Positions 56,473 to 64,000 of a stretch of 64,000 bases of DNA are shown here, piece after piece (position 1 is the first letter of the stretch; each line of letters opens with the position of its first letter). Origin of the DNA: an uncultured Lachnospiraceae bacterium. GTDB taxonomy: Bacteria; Bacillota; Clostridia; Lachnospirales; Lachnospiraceae. The notes below the pieces were generated by a model. The model searched no databases. It was not told the origin of the DNA and saw nothing but the letters and a program-made list of their open reading frames with translations. Location: contig CAMWBY010000012.1 of NCBI GenBank assembly GCA_947172645.1, positions 1-64,000 of the forward strand, given 5' to 3'. Made by a program: the position numbers and the translations under genes.

Positions 56473-56568
56473 TGGTTTATTATTATCCTTGCTTCCTATC
56501 GCATATCCGAGTCCGAAAGCTGTCAGGCATAAGCTGATGACCGCTATCAGACCTTCCATTGTCAACAT
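56464..56568 (-). CDS. Small hydrophobic type I toxin peptide (holin-like)
   Basis: 34 residues from the ATG at 56568 (an inner ATG at 56559 is an alternative). AAAGGAGGG lies upstream. The core MEGLIAVISLCLTAFGLGYA forms one membrane helix, followed by a short charged tail with SKDNNKPQK. It matches the holin-like type I toxins frequent in Firmicutes, which insert in the membrane. Expression is probably blocked by the convergent RNA. Confidence 0.85.
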   Translation of the reverse strand: MLTMEGLIAVISLCLTAFGLGYAIGSKDNNKPQK

Positions 56569-56706
56569 TGGCAAAGCCCTCCTTTCCTAGATTCCTGCAA
56601 GCAGGTTTCTATGTATCGAAGATACATTGTAATCAGAGGGTCACAGTCCCTCTGGATTTTTGCAGAAAGACTAGCCGCCTACCGTTATGGCAGTACCCGT
56701 ATAGAT

Positions 56707-56735
56707 ATTTTATCAGAAAATATCGAACGCTACAA
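56707..56735 (-). promoter_or_regulatory. Toxin mRNA promoter
   Basis: Minus strand: TTGTAG (56730-56735), 17-bp spacer, TAAAAT (56707-56712). The transcript, about 240 nt, has a leader of about 130 nt that can fold over the ribosome site. Confidence 0.7.
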
Positions 56736-57043
56736 GGTATATTCCTACTTTTCCGTTTTCGTTTTTTAGCCTGATTTTGAGTACCTTTTAGTGTTTTAAC
56801 ACCGCATTCTTATCAAATATACTCATATCCTTTTCTCATATCAAAAAACTTGACAAACTTTACGTTACAAACACAGAACACATCCCCGCCAAAATATTTT
56901 CCCCGGTTCTTCCACACCGCATTTTTGCATAGACTTAAACCATATCCGACATAAAAATGATATGATTCCGTGTCCGAACAAGTTTGGACGCAGATTTGTG
57001 CCTGCCGCCCCAATTTTGCAGGTTGCAGAAAGGTATGGGAATT
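56736..57043. other. A/T-rich gap before flippase gene
   Basis: A 308-bp A/T-rich stretch without recognisable gene or terminator. It holds the upstream flank of the toxin promoter and the leader of the flippase gene. Confidence 0.5.
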
Positions 57044-58528
57044 ATGATGAAATTGCAAAAATGGAAAAATCCGCTGATAACCGGAACTGTCATTCTCACC
57101 CTGACAGGGCTGCTCAGCCGTTTTATCGGCTTTTTTTACCGTATCTTCCTGTCTAACGTATTTGGCGCCGAGGGTATGGGAATCTATCAGCTTATTTCCC
57201 CCGTACTGGCGCTCTCTTTCGCATTGACCGTGTCCGGCATACAGACCGCCATCTCAAAATATGTGGCGAGTGAAACCAGCACGCGGGATTATAAATCTTC
57301 TTTCCGCACGCTATGGGCCGGATTCCTTCTTGCCATGGCGCTATCCGCCGCCTGCGCCCTATATATCTATGCCTATGCGGATTGGATTGCCACAACCTTC
57401 CTTATGGAACCAAGAACGGCCCCCTTGCTGCGCATTATAGCCCTCTCCATTCCCATGGCAACGGTCCACTCCTGCATCAACGGCTATTTCTATGGCATCC
57501 GAAAGACCGCAATCCCCGCCTTTTCCCAACTGGCGGAACAAGTATTCCGCGTCGGCAGTGTCTATGTGATTTATTACATTTGCAGACAACACGACATGAC
57601 GCCTGCCATCAGCTTCGCCGTCGTCGGGCTCGTTATCGGGGAGAGCGCATCCATGGTTGTATCGGTGGTTGCCATTCTTGTCCGCGCCCACCACGTATTT
57701 CCAACTACAAGCTACCGCGCCTGTGGACAAAACCTTTCTGTCCAGGGCAGCCAGGACACAGGATATTTGCCTTCCGGCAGTCTTAAATATAAACGCACGC
57801 CGCACCGCTCTTTGTTCACTGTCTACAGACACATTATGGGACAGCTATTACAGCTCGCCGTGCCTCTGTCCGCCAACCGACTGGTTATTAATCTGCTGCA
57901 AAGCATCGAGGCCATCTACATCCCCAACCGACTGATGGCATACGGGCTAAACAATGCGGACGCGCTTGGCGTTTATGGCGTGCTCACAGGAATGAGCCTG
58001 CCGCTTATCCTGTTCCCTTCCGCCATTACAAACTCTATCTCCGTGCTGCTCCTGCCCATTGTCGCCGAAGCCGACGCAAGCGGTAACCAAACCGCCGTCA
58101 GGCGCGCCATCATGACCTCCATCCGATATTGTATGCTGCTGGGTTTCGGGTGCACGGCAATGTTCCTAGTCACCGGACGCGCCGCAGGAAGGCTGCTTTT
58201 CCACTCGGAGCTTGCCGGAAGCTTTATCCTGACGCTCAGCTTTATCTGCCCTTTCATGTACATAGCAAGCACCCTCAACAGCATCCTCAACGGACTTGGC
58301 AAGACTGCCCAGACTTTCCTGTTCAGTGTAGTAAGTCTCCTGCTGCGCCTGCTCTTTGTCTTCATTGCCATCCCGGTATACGGAATCAAAGGGTATCTCT
58401 GGGGAACCCTGGCAAGCCAAATGCTGCAAACCCTGCTGTGCACAGTGTCGGCGTTACATATTTCCCACAAGACGCACAAGGCAGCGCCGAAGCAAAATAC
58501 TTGCGGTTCTCAACTCAATATACTATAA
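57044..58528 (+). CDS. Polysaccharide/lipid II flippase (SpoVB/MurJ-like, MOP superfamily)
   Basis: 494 residues starting at the ATG pair 57044. About 14 membrane helices; N-terminal GTVILTLTGLLSRFIGFFYRIFLSNVFGAEGMGIYQL is typical of the SpoVB/PST group. The best guess is a lipid-linked precursor flippase for spore cortex or cell-surface polymer. No sporulation genes adjoin, so the exact role is open. Confidence 0.88.
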   Translation: MMKLQKWKNPLITGTVILTLTGLLSRFIGFFYRIFLSNVFGAEGMGIYQLISPVLALSFALTVSGIQTAISKYVASETSTRDYKSSFRTLWAGFLLAMALSAACALYIYAYADWIATTFLMEPRTAPLLRIIALSIPMATVHSCINGYFYGIRKTAIPAFSQLAEQVFRVGSVYVIYYICRQHDMTPAISFAVVGLVIGESASMVVSVVAILVRAHHVFPTTSYRACGQNLSVQGSQDTGYLPSGSLKYKRTPHRSLFTVYRHIMGQLLQLAVPLSANRLVINLLQSIEAIYIPNRLMAYGLNNADALGVYGVLTGMSLPLILFPSAITNSISVLLLPIVAEADASGNQTAVRRAIMTSIRYCMLLGFGCTAMFLVTGRAAGRLLFHSELAGSFILTLSFICPFMYIASTLNSILNGLGKTAQTFLFSVVSLLLRLLFVFIAIPVYGIKGYLWGTLASQMLQTLLCTVSALHISHKTHKAAPKQNTCGSQLNIL

Positions 58529-58529
58529 T
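58501..58529 (+). promoter_or_regulatory. DAHP synthase promoter within the flippase gene end
   Basis: TTGCGG (58501-58506), 17-bp spacer, TATAAT (58524-58529), overlapping the last codons of the flippase gene. Confidence 0.7.
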
Positions 58530-58594
58530 ATATGTGTTTTTGCCAGAGTTTCATTTACAACGGCTAAAATCCAAAATAAGAGGAGTGAAAACAA

Positions 58595-59623
58595 ATGTCT
58601 TTCCATTTTGTGACAAAATTACCTACACCACAGGAAATCAGGGAGCAGTTCCCTGTACCTGAACATCTAAAGCAAATTAAAAGAGAACGGGACGCCGAGA
58701 TTCATGACGTCATCACCGGTAAAAGCAAGAAGTTTCTCGTCATTATCGGCCCCTGTTCCGCAGACAATGAAGAAGCCGTTTGCGATTATGTAAACCGCCT
58801 TTCACGCATTAACGAGGAAGTCAAGGACAAGCTTATCCTGATTCCCAGAATTTATACAAACAAACCGCGCACCACCGGGGAGGGATACAAGGGCATTGTA
58901 AGCCAGCCCGACCCCGAGAAAAAACCGGATTTCATGAGCGGGCTGATTGCCATGCGCAAAATGCACATCCGCGCCATTGAAGAATCCCGGCTGACCGCCG
59001 CTGACGAGATGCTCTATCCCGACAACTGGGGCTATGTGGAGGACATCCTCTCCTATGTGGCTATCGGCGCGCGCTCCGTGGAGGACCAACAGCACCGCAT
59101 GACTGTCAGCGGCTTCGACGTGCCCGCCGGCATGAAAAACCCTACCAGCGGTACTCTCTCCGTCATGCTCAATTCCATCTATGCGGCACAGCACCCCCAC
59201 TCTTTTATCTACAGGGGCTATGAAGTCAACACCGGCGGCAATCCTCTGGCTCATGCCGTTCTGCGCGGTTCCGTCAATAAACACGGCCAGAGCCTCCCCA
59301 ACTACCATTACGAAGACCTTGCCATGCTCCATTCGCTCTACCAGGAATACGACCTGATGCACCCGGCATGTATCATTGACGCCAACCACAACAATTCCAA
59401 CAAACAGTACGAGCAGCAAATCCGCATTGTCAAGGAAGTAATGCACAGCCGGAAATTAAACAGCGACATCCACAACATGGTCAAAGGCGTCATGATAGAA
59501 AGCTATATCGAAGAAGGCTGCCAGAAAATCGGCGAAGGCGTCTACGGTAAGTCCATCACCGACCCTTGCCTGGGTTGGGAAGCGTCCAAACGGCTGATTT
59601 ACGATATCGCGGAATACGAGTAA
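58595..59623 (+). CDS. aroF: 3-deoxy-7-phosphoheptulonate synthase (DAHP synthase, type I)
   Basis: 342 residues, GAGG before the ATG. Family motifs IIGPCSADNEEAV, RIYTNKPRTTGEGYKG, VGARSV-like AIGARSVEDQQHR, and metal ligands in DANHNNSNKQ and GVMIES. It condenses PEP and erythrose 4-phosphate, first step of aromatic amino-acid synthesis. Full-length for the AroFGH type; no chorismate mutase domain. Confidence 0.95.
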   Translation: MSFHFVTKLPTPQEIREQFPVPEHLKQIKRERDAEIHDVITGKSKKFLVIIGPCSADNEEAVCDYVNRLSRINEEVKDKLILIPRIYTNKPRTTGEGYKGIVSQPDPEKKPDFMSGLIAMRKMHIRAIEESRLTAADEMLYPDNWGYVEDILSYVAIGARSVEDQQHRMTVSGFDVPAGMKNPTSGTLSVMLNSIYAAQHPHSFIYRGYEVNTGGNPLAHAVLRGSVNKHGQSLPNYHYEDLAMLHSLYQEYDLMHPACIIDANHNNSNKQYEQQIRIVKEVMHSRKLNSDIHNMVKGVMIESYIEEGCQKIGEGVYGKSITDPCLGWEASKRLIYDIAEYE

Positions 59624-59631
59624 AAAAGAAT

Positions 59632-59810
59632 GCTTCGCATTCTTGCGAGATTTGCTTCGCAAACTCGTGATTCCATGTCCGTCTGACGACGGACTTTCCT
59701 ATCAGTAAAAAAACGAGCATAGCTCGTTTGCGAGTTCCGCTTCGCGGACTCGAACAATCCGAGAACTTTCTCATAAGAAAAACGAGCATAGCTCGTTTGC
59801 GAGATTTGCC
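59632..59810. repeat. Palindromic repeats downstream of DAHP synthase
   Basis: A hairpin AAGAATGC/GCATTCTT is followed by CGAG-type palindromes. A 26-bp direct repeat built on ACGAGCATAGCTCGTTTGCG occurs at 59709-59734 and 59778-59803. The palindromes match the gap repeats at 29136-29285. Confidence 0.85.
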
Positions 59811-59823
59811 TCTGTGGGAGGCT

Positions 59824-60702
59824 CTACACGGTCTCCCACACTAGCATACAATCTTCAAACACTGTCTTTAACTGCCCTTTGTCTTTCAGCCATGAGAGAT
59901 AGGAGCGCACGGTGCTGCCTACCAATACATACTGCTCGAAATTCATGGCAAGCCCATATCCTTTAAATACTTCCTGCAAAATCTTCTCAAAACAGACCGG
60001 CTCCTTACAAATGGACAAAATCTTTTCCGCCACCTCATGCACTTTGTCTCTGTTGTAGCAGACAAGCTCCCTCACATCGGGGGACGCTTCGGCGTGGGCA
60101 GGAACGAACATGGCGGCTTCCATCTTCTCCACCTTATCCAGTGTCTCCAGATACGCTCCCACATCATAGATAAAAGAAACTGCATATTTCTCCAACGTTG
60201 CCCTGCTGCTGATACAGTCCGCAAGAAATACGACGTCATCCGGCATGCGGAAACCTACCATGTCAAAGAAATGTCCCGGCAAAGGTATCACTTCTATCTC
60301 CGCGGGGAAACCTTCCCCTGAAAAATCTGTCACACGGCTCTCCTGCGCCATCAGAAACTTATGCCGCAGTTCCTTACAAGGATATCCTCCATAGAGGAAA
60401 GAAGGTTCCAACACCGGATATTGCGTAAAAGCCGCCTCCATACCCCCGGAATATATCCTGCATCCGGTCTGTCCCTGTAAATACTTGTTGCCTCCGATAT
60501 GGTCTGCGTTGGAATGGGTGTTCAATATGGCATTCAGACGCCAGCCATTCTTATCAAGAATCTGCCTGACTTTCCTTCCCGCATCCTTGTCATTTCCACT
60601 GTCAATCAGATAGACATTATCCTTATCCGCCACATAAACCCCTATCTTCGCCGGACAATTTATGTAATAACATTTTTCACTGATTTGTACCAATTCATAC
60701 AT
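59824..60702 (-). CDS. MBL-fold metallohydrolase
   Basis: 292 residues. The metal motif reads THSNADHIGG, with Asn replacing the usual second His of HxHxDH; further ligands are in PLPGHFFDMVGF and LADCIS (Asp), with His in VPAHAE. The C-terminal 70 residues form a winged-helix-like tail (VGSTVRSYLSWLKDKGQLKTVFED). The substrate is unknown; the altered motif is seen in some MBL subgroups. Confidence 0.85.
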   Translation of the reverse strand: MYELVQISEKCYYINCPAKIGVYVADKDNVYLIDSGNDKDAGRKVRQILDKNGWRLNAILNTHSNADHIGGNKYLQGQTGCRIYSGGMEAAFTQYPVLEPSFLYGGYPCKELRHKFLMAQESRVTDFSGEGFPAEIEVIPLPGHFFDMVGFRMPDDVVFLADCISSRATLEKYAVSFIYDVGAYLETLDKVEKMEAAMFVPAHAEASPDVRELVCYNRDKVHEVAEKILSICKEPVCFEKILQEVFKGYGLAMNFEQYVLVGSTVRSYLSWLKDKGQLKTVFEDCMLVWETV

Positions 60703-60854
60703 TTGTGATTCCTCCTTTCACAGCCTCTTCCCTCAACGCCGTTTTTTCTCCCATCTTCTCACGAAAACACAATATAGTATAGCACGCGCATATTAGAATG
60801 AGAATACCCCGAAACCGTCACATCATTATATATCATCCGTTTCCATCCTCCCTA

Positions 60855-60904
60855 TTGACTTTAGTACGAAATCATACTATAATCACTTGGTACGATTTCA
60901 TACT
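60855..60904 (+). promoter_or_regulatory. marR-MATE promoter with two operators
   Basis: TTGACT (60855-60860), 17-bp spacer, TATAAT (60878-60883). Palindromic operator GTACGAAATCATACT lies in the spacer (60864-60878), and a second, GTACGATTTCATACT, just after the -10 (60890-60904). Binding at both would block the promoter, fitting autorepression by the MarR protein. Confidence 0.88.
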
Positions 60905-60947
60905 ATTTTCCATATCATCAACAACTACGATAATCCAAGGAGGGTCT

Positions 60948-61391
60948 ATGCAACCACATTTTTCTAAAGAACTTAGACGTTACAATTATCTGTCCAGCGA
61001 AATTGACGCCGCCTATCACGAGCTTTCCTTAAGTCTGGGAATGCCTGACAGCTCCATGATAGTCCTCTATACTATCTGTGATGCCGGGGACTCCTGCCTG
61101 CTCCAAGATATCTGCCGAAAATCCGGCGTCAGCAAACAGACCGTCAATTCCGCCCTGCGCAAATTGGAATCGGAAGGAGTCATATATCTGGAAACTGTGG
61201 GAACCAAAAACAAGAAAGTATGTCTCACGGAATACGGAAAACAACTGGCTGACCGCACGGCCGCACGGATTATCCAGATAGAGAACGACATATTTGCATC
61301 CTGGGAAAAAGAAGACGTGGAAAAATATCTGGAGCTGGGTGAACGCTACCTGCATGATTTGAGGGAAAAAAGCAAAAATATAAGTCGGTAA
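60948..61391 (+). CDS. MarR-family transcriptional regulator
   Basis: 147 residues from the ATG at 60948 with AAGGAGGG upstream. Winged helix with LLQDICRKSGVSKQTVNSALRKLESEGVIYLE and the wing TVGTKNKKVCLTEYG. It probably represses itself and the MATE gene 41 bp downstream by binding the two palindromes in the promoter. Confidence 0.93.
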   Translation: MQPHFSKELRRYNYLSSEIDAAYHELSLSLGMPDSSMIVLYTICDAGDSCLLQDICRKSGVSKQTVNSALRKLESEGVIYLETVGTKNKKVCLTEYGKQLADRTAARIIQIENDIFASWEKEDVEKYLELGERYLHDLREKSKNISR

Positions 61392-61432
61392 AAAGCAAAG
61401 CATTACAAACTATGAAAGGAGCCAGTAAAAAC

Positions 61433-62770
61433 ATGAAGGTACAAATCCAATTATCAGACCACTTTACATACAAAAAATTATTGCGTTTCACGCTCCCCTC
61501 CGTCATTATGATGGTATTTACATCAATTTACGGCGTGGTAGACGGCTTCTTCGTATCAAACTTTGCCGGGAAAACCGCATTCGCCGCTATCAACCTTATC
61601 ATGCCTTTCGTCATGATACTGGGCGGCATGGGCTTCATGGTCGGAACCGGAGGCACGGCGCTTGTCTCCCTTGTTCTTGGGACGGGAGACCGCGGCAAAG
61701 CCAACCGATATTTCTCCATGATGATATATCTGACATTCATCATGGGGCTTGTTCTGTCGGCAGCAGGCATTTTGTTTATACGTCCCGTCTCTGTACTTCT
61801 TGGCGCCACGGCGCAGATGATGGAGGACTGCGTCCTTTACGGAAGAATTGTCATCGCATTTACATCTTTATTTATGTTGCAGAACGTATTTCAAAGCTTC
61901 TTTATCGCGGCGGAGAAACCTCAGCTTGGACTTGCGGCGACCGTCTCCGCCGGCATTACGAACATGGTTCTGGACGCTTTGTTCGTCGGCGTGTTCCGGT
62001 GGGGTGTGGCGGGGGCGGCCCTCGCCACAGGAATCAGCCAATGCGTGGGCGGCCTCTTCCCGCTTATATACTTCATCCGCCCCAATACAAGCCTGTTGCG
62101 CCTTACCAGGACCAAGCTGGAAATCGCGCCTATGCTGCGCGCCTGTGGAAACGGCTCTTCCGAACTGATGAGCAACATATCCGCCTCCATTGTCAGCATC
62201 ATTTACAATTTCCAACTCTTAAAGTATGTAGGTGAAGACGGTGTGTCGACATACGGCGTCCTGATGTACGTACAATTCATATTCATCGCCATTTCCATCG
62301 GTTACTCCATTGGCTCCGCGCCCATCGTCAGCTACCATCTCGGCGCAGGCAATCATACGGAGCTTAAAAATATGCTGCAAAAAAGCGTGCTGTTGTCAAT
62401 TGGTTCCGGTATCATACTGACCCTGGCCGCATACATACTTGCGCCTGTTTTGTCCGACATCTTCGTAGGATATGACCAAGGGCTGTTTGAACTGACATGC
62501 CATGCATTCCGGCTGTTTGCTTTCTCATTTTTGCTCGCCGGATTTAATATTTTTGTCTCATCATTCTTTACGGCTCTCAATAACGGAATGGTATCTGCTG
62601 CCATCTCCTTCATGCGGACACTGATTTTCCAGACTGCATCCGTCCTGATTCTGCCGCTTTTCTTCGGCGTCGACGGAATCTGGTGGGCAATCACCGTAGC
62701 CGAAGCATGCGCATGTGCCCTCTCCGTTTTCTTCATCTGGACAGGGCGTAAAAAATACCGCTACATATAA
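61433..62770 (+). CDS. MATE-family multidrug efflux transporter
   Basis: 445 residues from the ATG at 61433; an ATG seven codons earlier lacks a ribosome site. Twelve helices in two related halves, starting LLRFTLPSVIMMVFTSIYGVVDGFFVSNFAGKTAFAAINL, as in MepA-like exporters. It would use sodium or proton flow to export cationic drugs. In an operon with the MarR regulator. Confidence 0.93.
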   Translation: MKVQIQLSDHFTYKKLLRFTLPSVIMMVFTSIYGVVDGFFVSNFAGKTAFAAINLIMPFVMILGGMGFMVGTGGTALVSLVLGTGDRGKANRYFSMMIYLTFIMGLVLSAAGILFIRPVSVLLGATAQMMEDCVLYGRIVIAFTSLFMLQNVFQSFFIAAEKPQLGLAATVSAGITNMVLDALFVGVFRWGVAGAALATGISQCVGGLFPLIYFIRPNTSLLRLTRTKLEIAPMLRACGNGSSELMSNISASIVSIIYNFQLLKYVGEDGVSTYGVLMYVQFIFIAISIGYSIGSAPIVSYHLGAGNHTELKNMLQKSVLLSIGSGIILTLAAYILAPVLSDIFVGYDQGLFELTCHAFRLFAFSFLLAGFNIFVSSFFTALNNGMVSAAISFMRTLIFQTASVLILPLFFGVDGIWWAITVAEACACALSVFFIWTGRKKYRYI

Positions 62771-62794
62771 TATTATCTATTATGAAAATACATA

Positions 62795-62836
62795 ACGCCA
62801 GGCATTATGGGCTTGTCACCGCATAATGTCTGGCGT
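62795..62836. terminator. Bidirectional terminator between MATE and chemoreceptor genes
   Basis: ACGCCAG-CATTATG pairs with CATAATG-CTGGCGT, one mismatch; T-rich runs follow on both strands (ATTTGGATATTTTTTC on plus). Confidence 0.88.
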
Positions 62837-62865
62837 ATTTGGATATTTTTTCTTTTGTCGCTTCT

Positions 62866-64000
62866 TCAGAACGTCTCGAAAATCGAAGTCCCGGTTTCCA
62901 ATGTCTTGGCAATCCGTTGGTTTTCTTCCATCCGGCTGCTTATGGTTTCCATGTCGCGGACGAGAACCTGCGTGCTCTGGGCCGCACCGTTTACACCCCT
63001 CACGCCCTCGGCAATCGCCTGCGTAATCGCACTGATGGACGACGCGATTTCATCCATCGTCTGCTTCAAGCCGTCCGTTTTATCCGTAAATTCATTCATG
63101 ACGTTCTCTATGTAGGAAGCGTTCTCCCGGTATTGCACACCGCTTTGCACAAAAGCTTCCAGTTCCGGAAGAATGGATTCATTTAAGAACGCAATCAGGT
63201 TATTGGCATTATCGGATAGATTGTATACCGCATTCGTCACAATCACGTTGGTATCCTGGATTCTGCTTGCGGCCGCCTTACTGGAGTCCGCCAGCTTACG
63301 GATTTCTTCCGCCACAACACCGAAACCGCGCCCGGCCTCCCCCGCCCTCGCCGCCTCGACGGAAGCGTTCAGCGCAAGCATGTTCGTTTTGGCCGAAATA
63401 CTTAAGATATCATTAGACAACATATTTACCTGGTCTACACTCTTACTGTCCTCGATGGCGCTGTTTAAAACCGTCAGAATGTCGGACACCCTGCTTCCGG
63501 TCTCCTCCATATATATCCTGGCCTCAGATTCCATCTTTGCGGCATTGGCGCGCATCTGCTTCGTATACTCGTTGATGCTGCTTGATTTCAAAGCGATTTC
63601 GTCCACCTCCGTGCGGATTGCCTCGGCATTCTGGTTAATGACGCCCGCGGAATCTCCTACTTCCGACATCGTGGCGGCCAGTTCCTCCGTCACGGCGGAT
63701 AAGTCGGAAGCGCTGTCGTTGGAATTTCTCACACTCTCCTGCACACCGGAGACCACATTCTCCATCTGGCGGGTGTTGACAATAATCATTTTCAGTATTT
63801 CCTGGAGTTTTCCTATAAACGTATTAATGCCCCGTCCCAAATCTGCAATCTCATCGCTCGTTCGAATCGTAATTCTCTGGGTTAAATCTCCCCTGCCCTG
63901 GTCTAACCCGTCAATAATGGAATTAATCTCCTTTTTAGCCGACGTCACCGGGCGGATAACGCGCCTGACCACAATGCTCAGCGCTGTAATCAATGCAAAA
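62866..64000 (-). CDS. Methyl-accepting chemotaxis protein, C-terminal part (cut by window edge)
   Basis: The frame stays open to the window edge, so the N-terminal sensor is missing. Visible are the end of a membrane helix ([14 protein letters not shown]), HAMP, and the signalling domain with [22 protein letters not shown]. Third chemoreceptor of the window. Confidence 0.9.
   Translation of the reverse strand, partial: FALITALSIVVRRVIRPVTSAKKEINSIIDGLDQGRGDLTQRITIRTSDEIADLGRGINTFIGKLQEILKMIIVNTRQMENVVSGVQESVRNSNDSASDLSAVTEELAATMSEVGDSAGVINQNAEAIRTEVDEIALKSSSINEYTKQMRANAAKMESEARIYMEETGSRVSDILTVLNSAIEDSKSVDQVNMLSNDILSISAKTNMLALNASVEAARAGEAGRGFGVVAEEIRKLADSSKAAASRIQDTNVIVTNAVYNLSDNANNLIAFLNESILPELEAFVQSGVQYRENASYIENVMNEFTDKTDGLKQTMDEIASSISAITQAIAEGVRGVNGAAQSTQVLVRDMETISSRMEENQRIAKTLETGTSIFETF

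Overview
The window looks like chromosome of a motile, Gram-positive anaerobe of the Clostridia, most likely family Lachnospiraceae. Direct signs are a CIRCE-controlled groES-groEL operon, a gap-pgk-tpiA glycolytic run, a SpoVB-type flippase, YesM/YesN-type two-component regulators beside a sugar ABC transporter, strong AGGAGG ribosome binding sites, and many sigma-A promoters with 17-bp spacers. No tRNA, rRNA, CRISPR array, prophage or complete insertion sequence lies inside the window. The left edge does carry a very strong outward-facing promoter with A-tracts that resembles an rRNA operon promoter.

Layout. 1-9.3 kb: an RND-type efflux locus on the minus strand (response regulator, lipid-anchored fusion protein, RND permease, terminator, histidine kinase, lipoprotein) and one small membrane protein. 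9.3-16.1 kb: a chemoreceptor, ribokinase, and the ribosome-rescue cluster secG-rnr-smpB-ssrA (tmRNA). A 303-bp MITE-like element sits between secG and rnr. 16.2-23 kb: an LRR protein, a MoxR-like AAA+ ATPase and a VWA/metallopeptidase-like protein in one operon, then an MBL-fold hydrolase and the bifunctional (p)ppGpp enzyme. 23-30.3 kb: groEL-groES, a degenerate GGDEF protein, and tpiA-pgk-gap.

30.6-50.3 kb is a carbohydrate region: a PHP phosphatase; then a solute-binding protein, two permeases, a YesM/YesN pair and a lipoprotein in one transcription unit; a GH120-type beta-xylosidase; a chemoreceptor; a flavoprotein, an aldo/keto reductase-ferredoxin fusion and a DUF3737 protein; an AraC regulator; and a divergent GH3 glycosidase with inverted domain order. 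Together these fit uptake and intracellular hydrolysis of xylo-oligosaccharides. 50.4-52.4 kb: a two-gene Septu-type defence module (PtuA-like ATPase, PtuB-like HNH nuclease).

52.6-64 kb: a small structured RNA gene with its own promoter that I cannot assign to a family; an unknown 129-residue protein; a second aldo/keto reductase-ferredoxin with a divergent MerR regulator and a 19-bp-spacer promoter; mnmA; a compact type I toxin-antitoxin module (34-residue hydrophobic peptide plus convergent antisense RNA); a SpoVB/MurJ-like flippase; DAHP synthase; a second MBL protein; a MarR-MATE operon with two operator copies; and the 3' part of a third chemoreceptor.

Small non-coding structure is unusually rich: a two-copy folded repeat placed just downstream of intrinsic terminators, palindromic 3'-UTR repeats after gap, the GH3 gene and the DAHP synthase gene, and an inverted plus direct duplication of the pgk 3' end. 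All calls come from reading the sequence; no database search was run.
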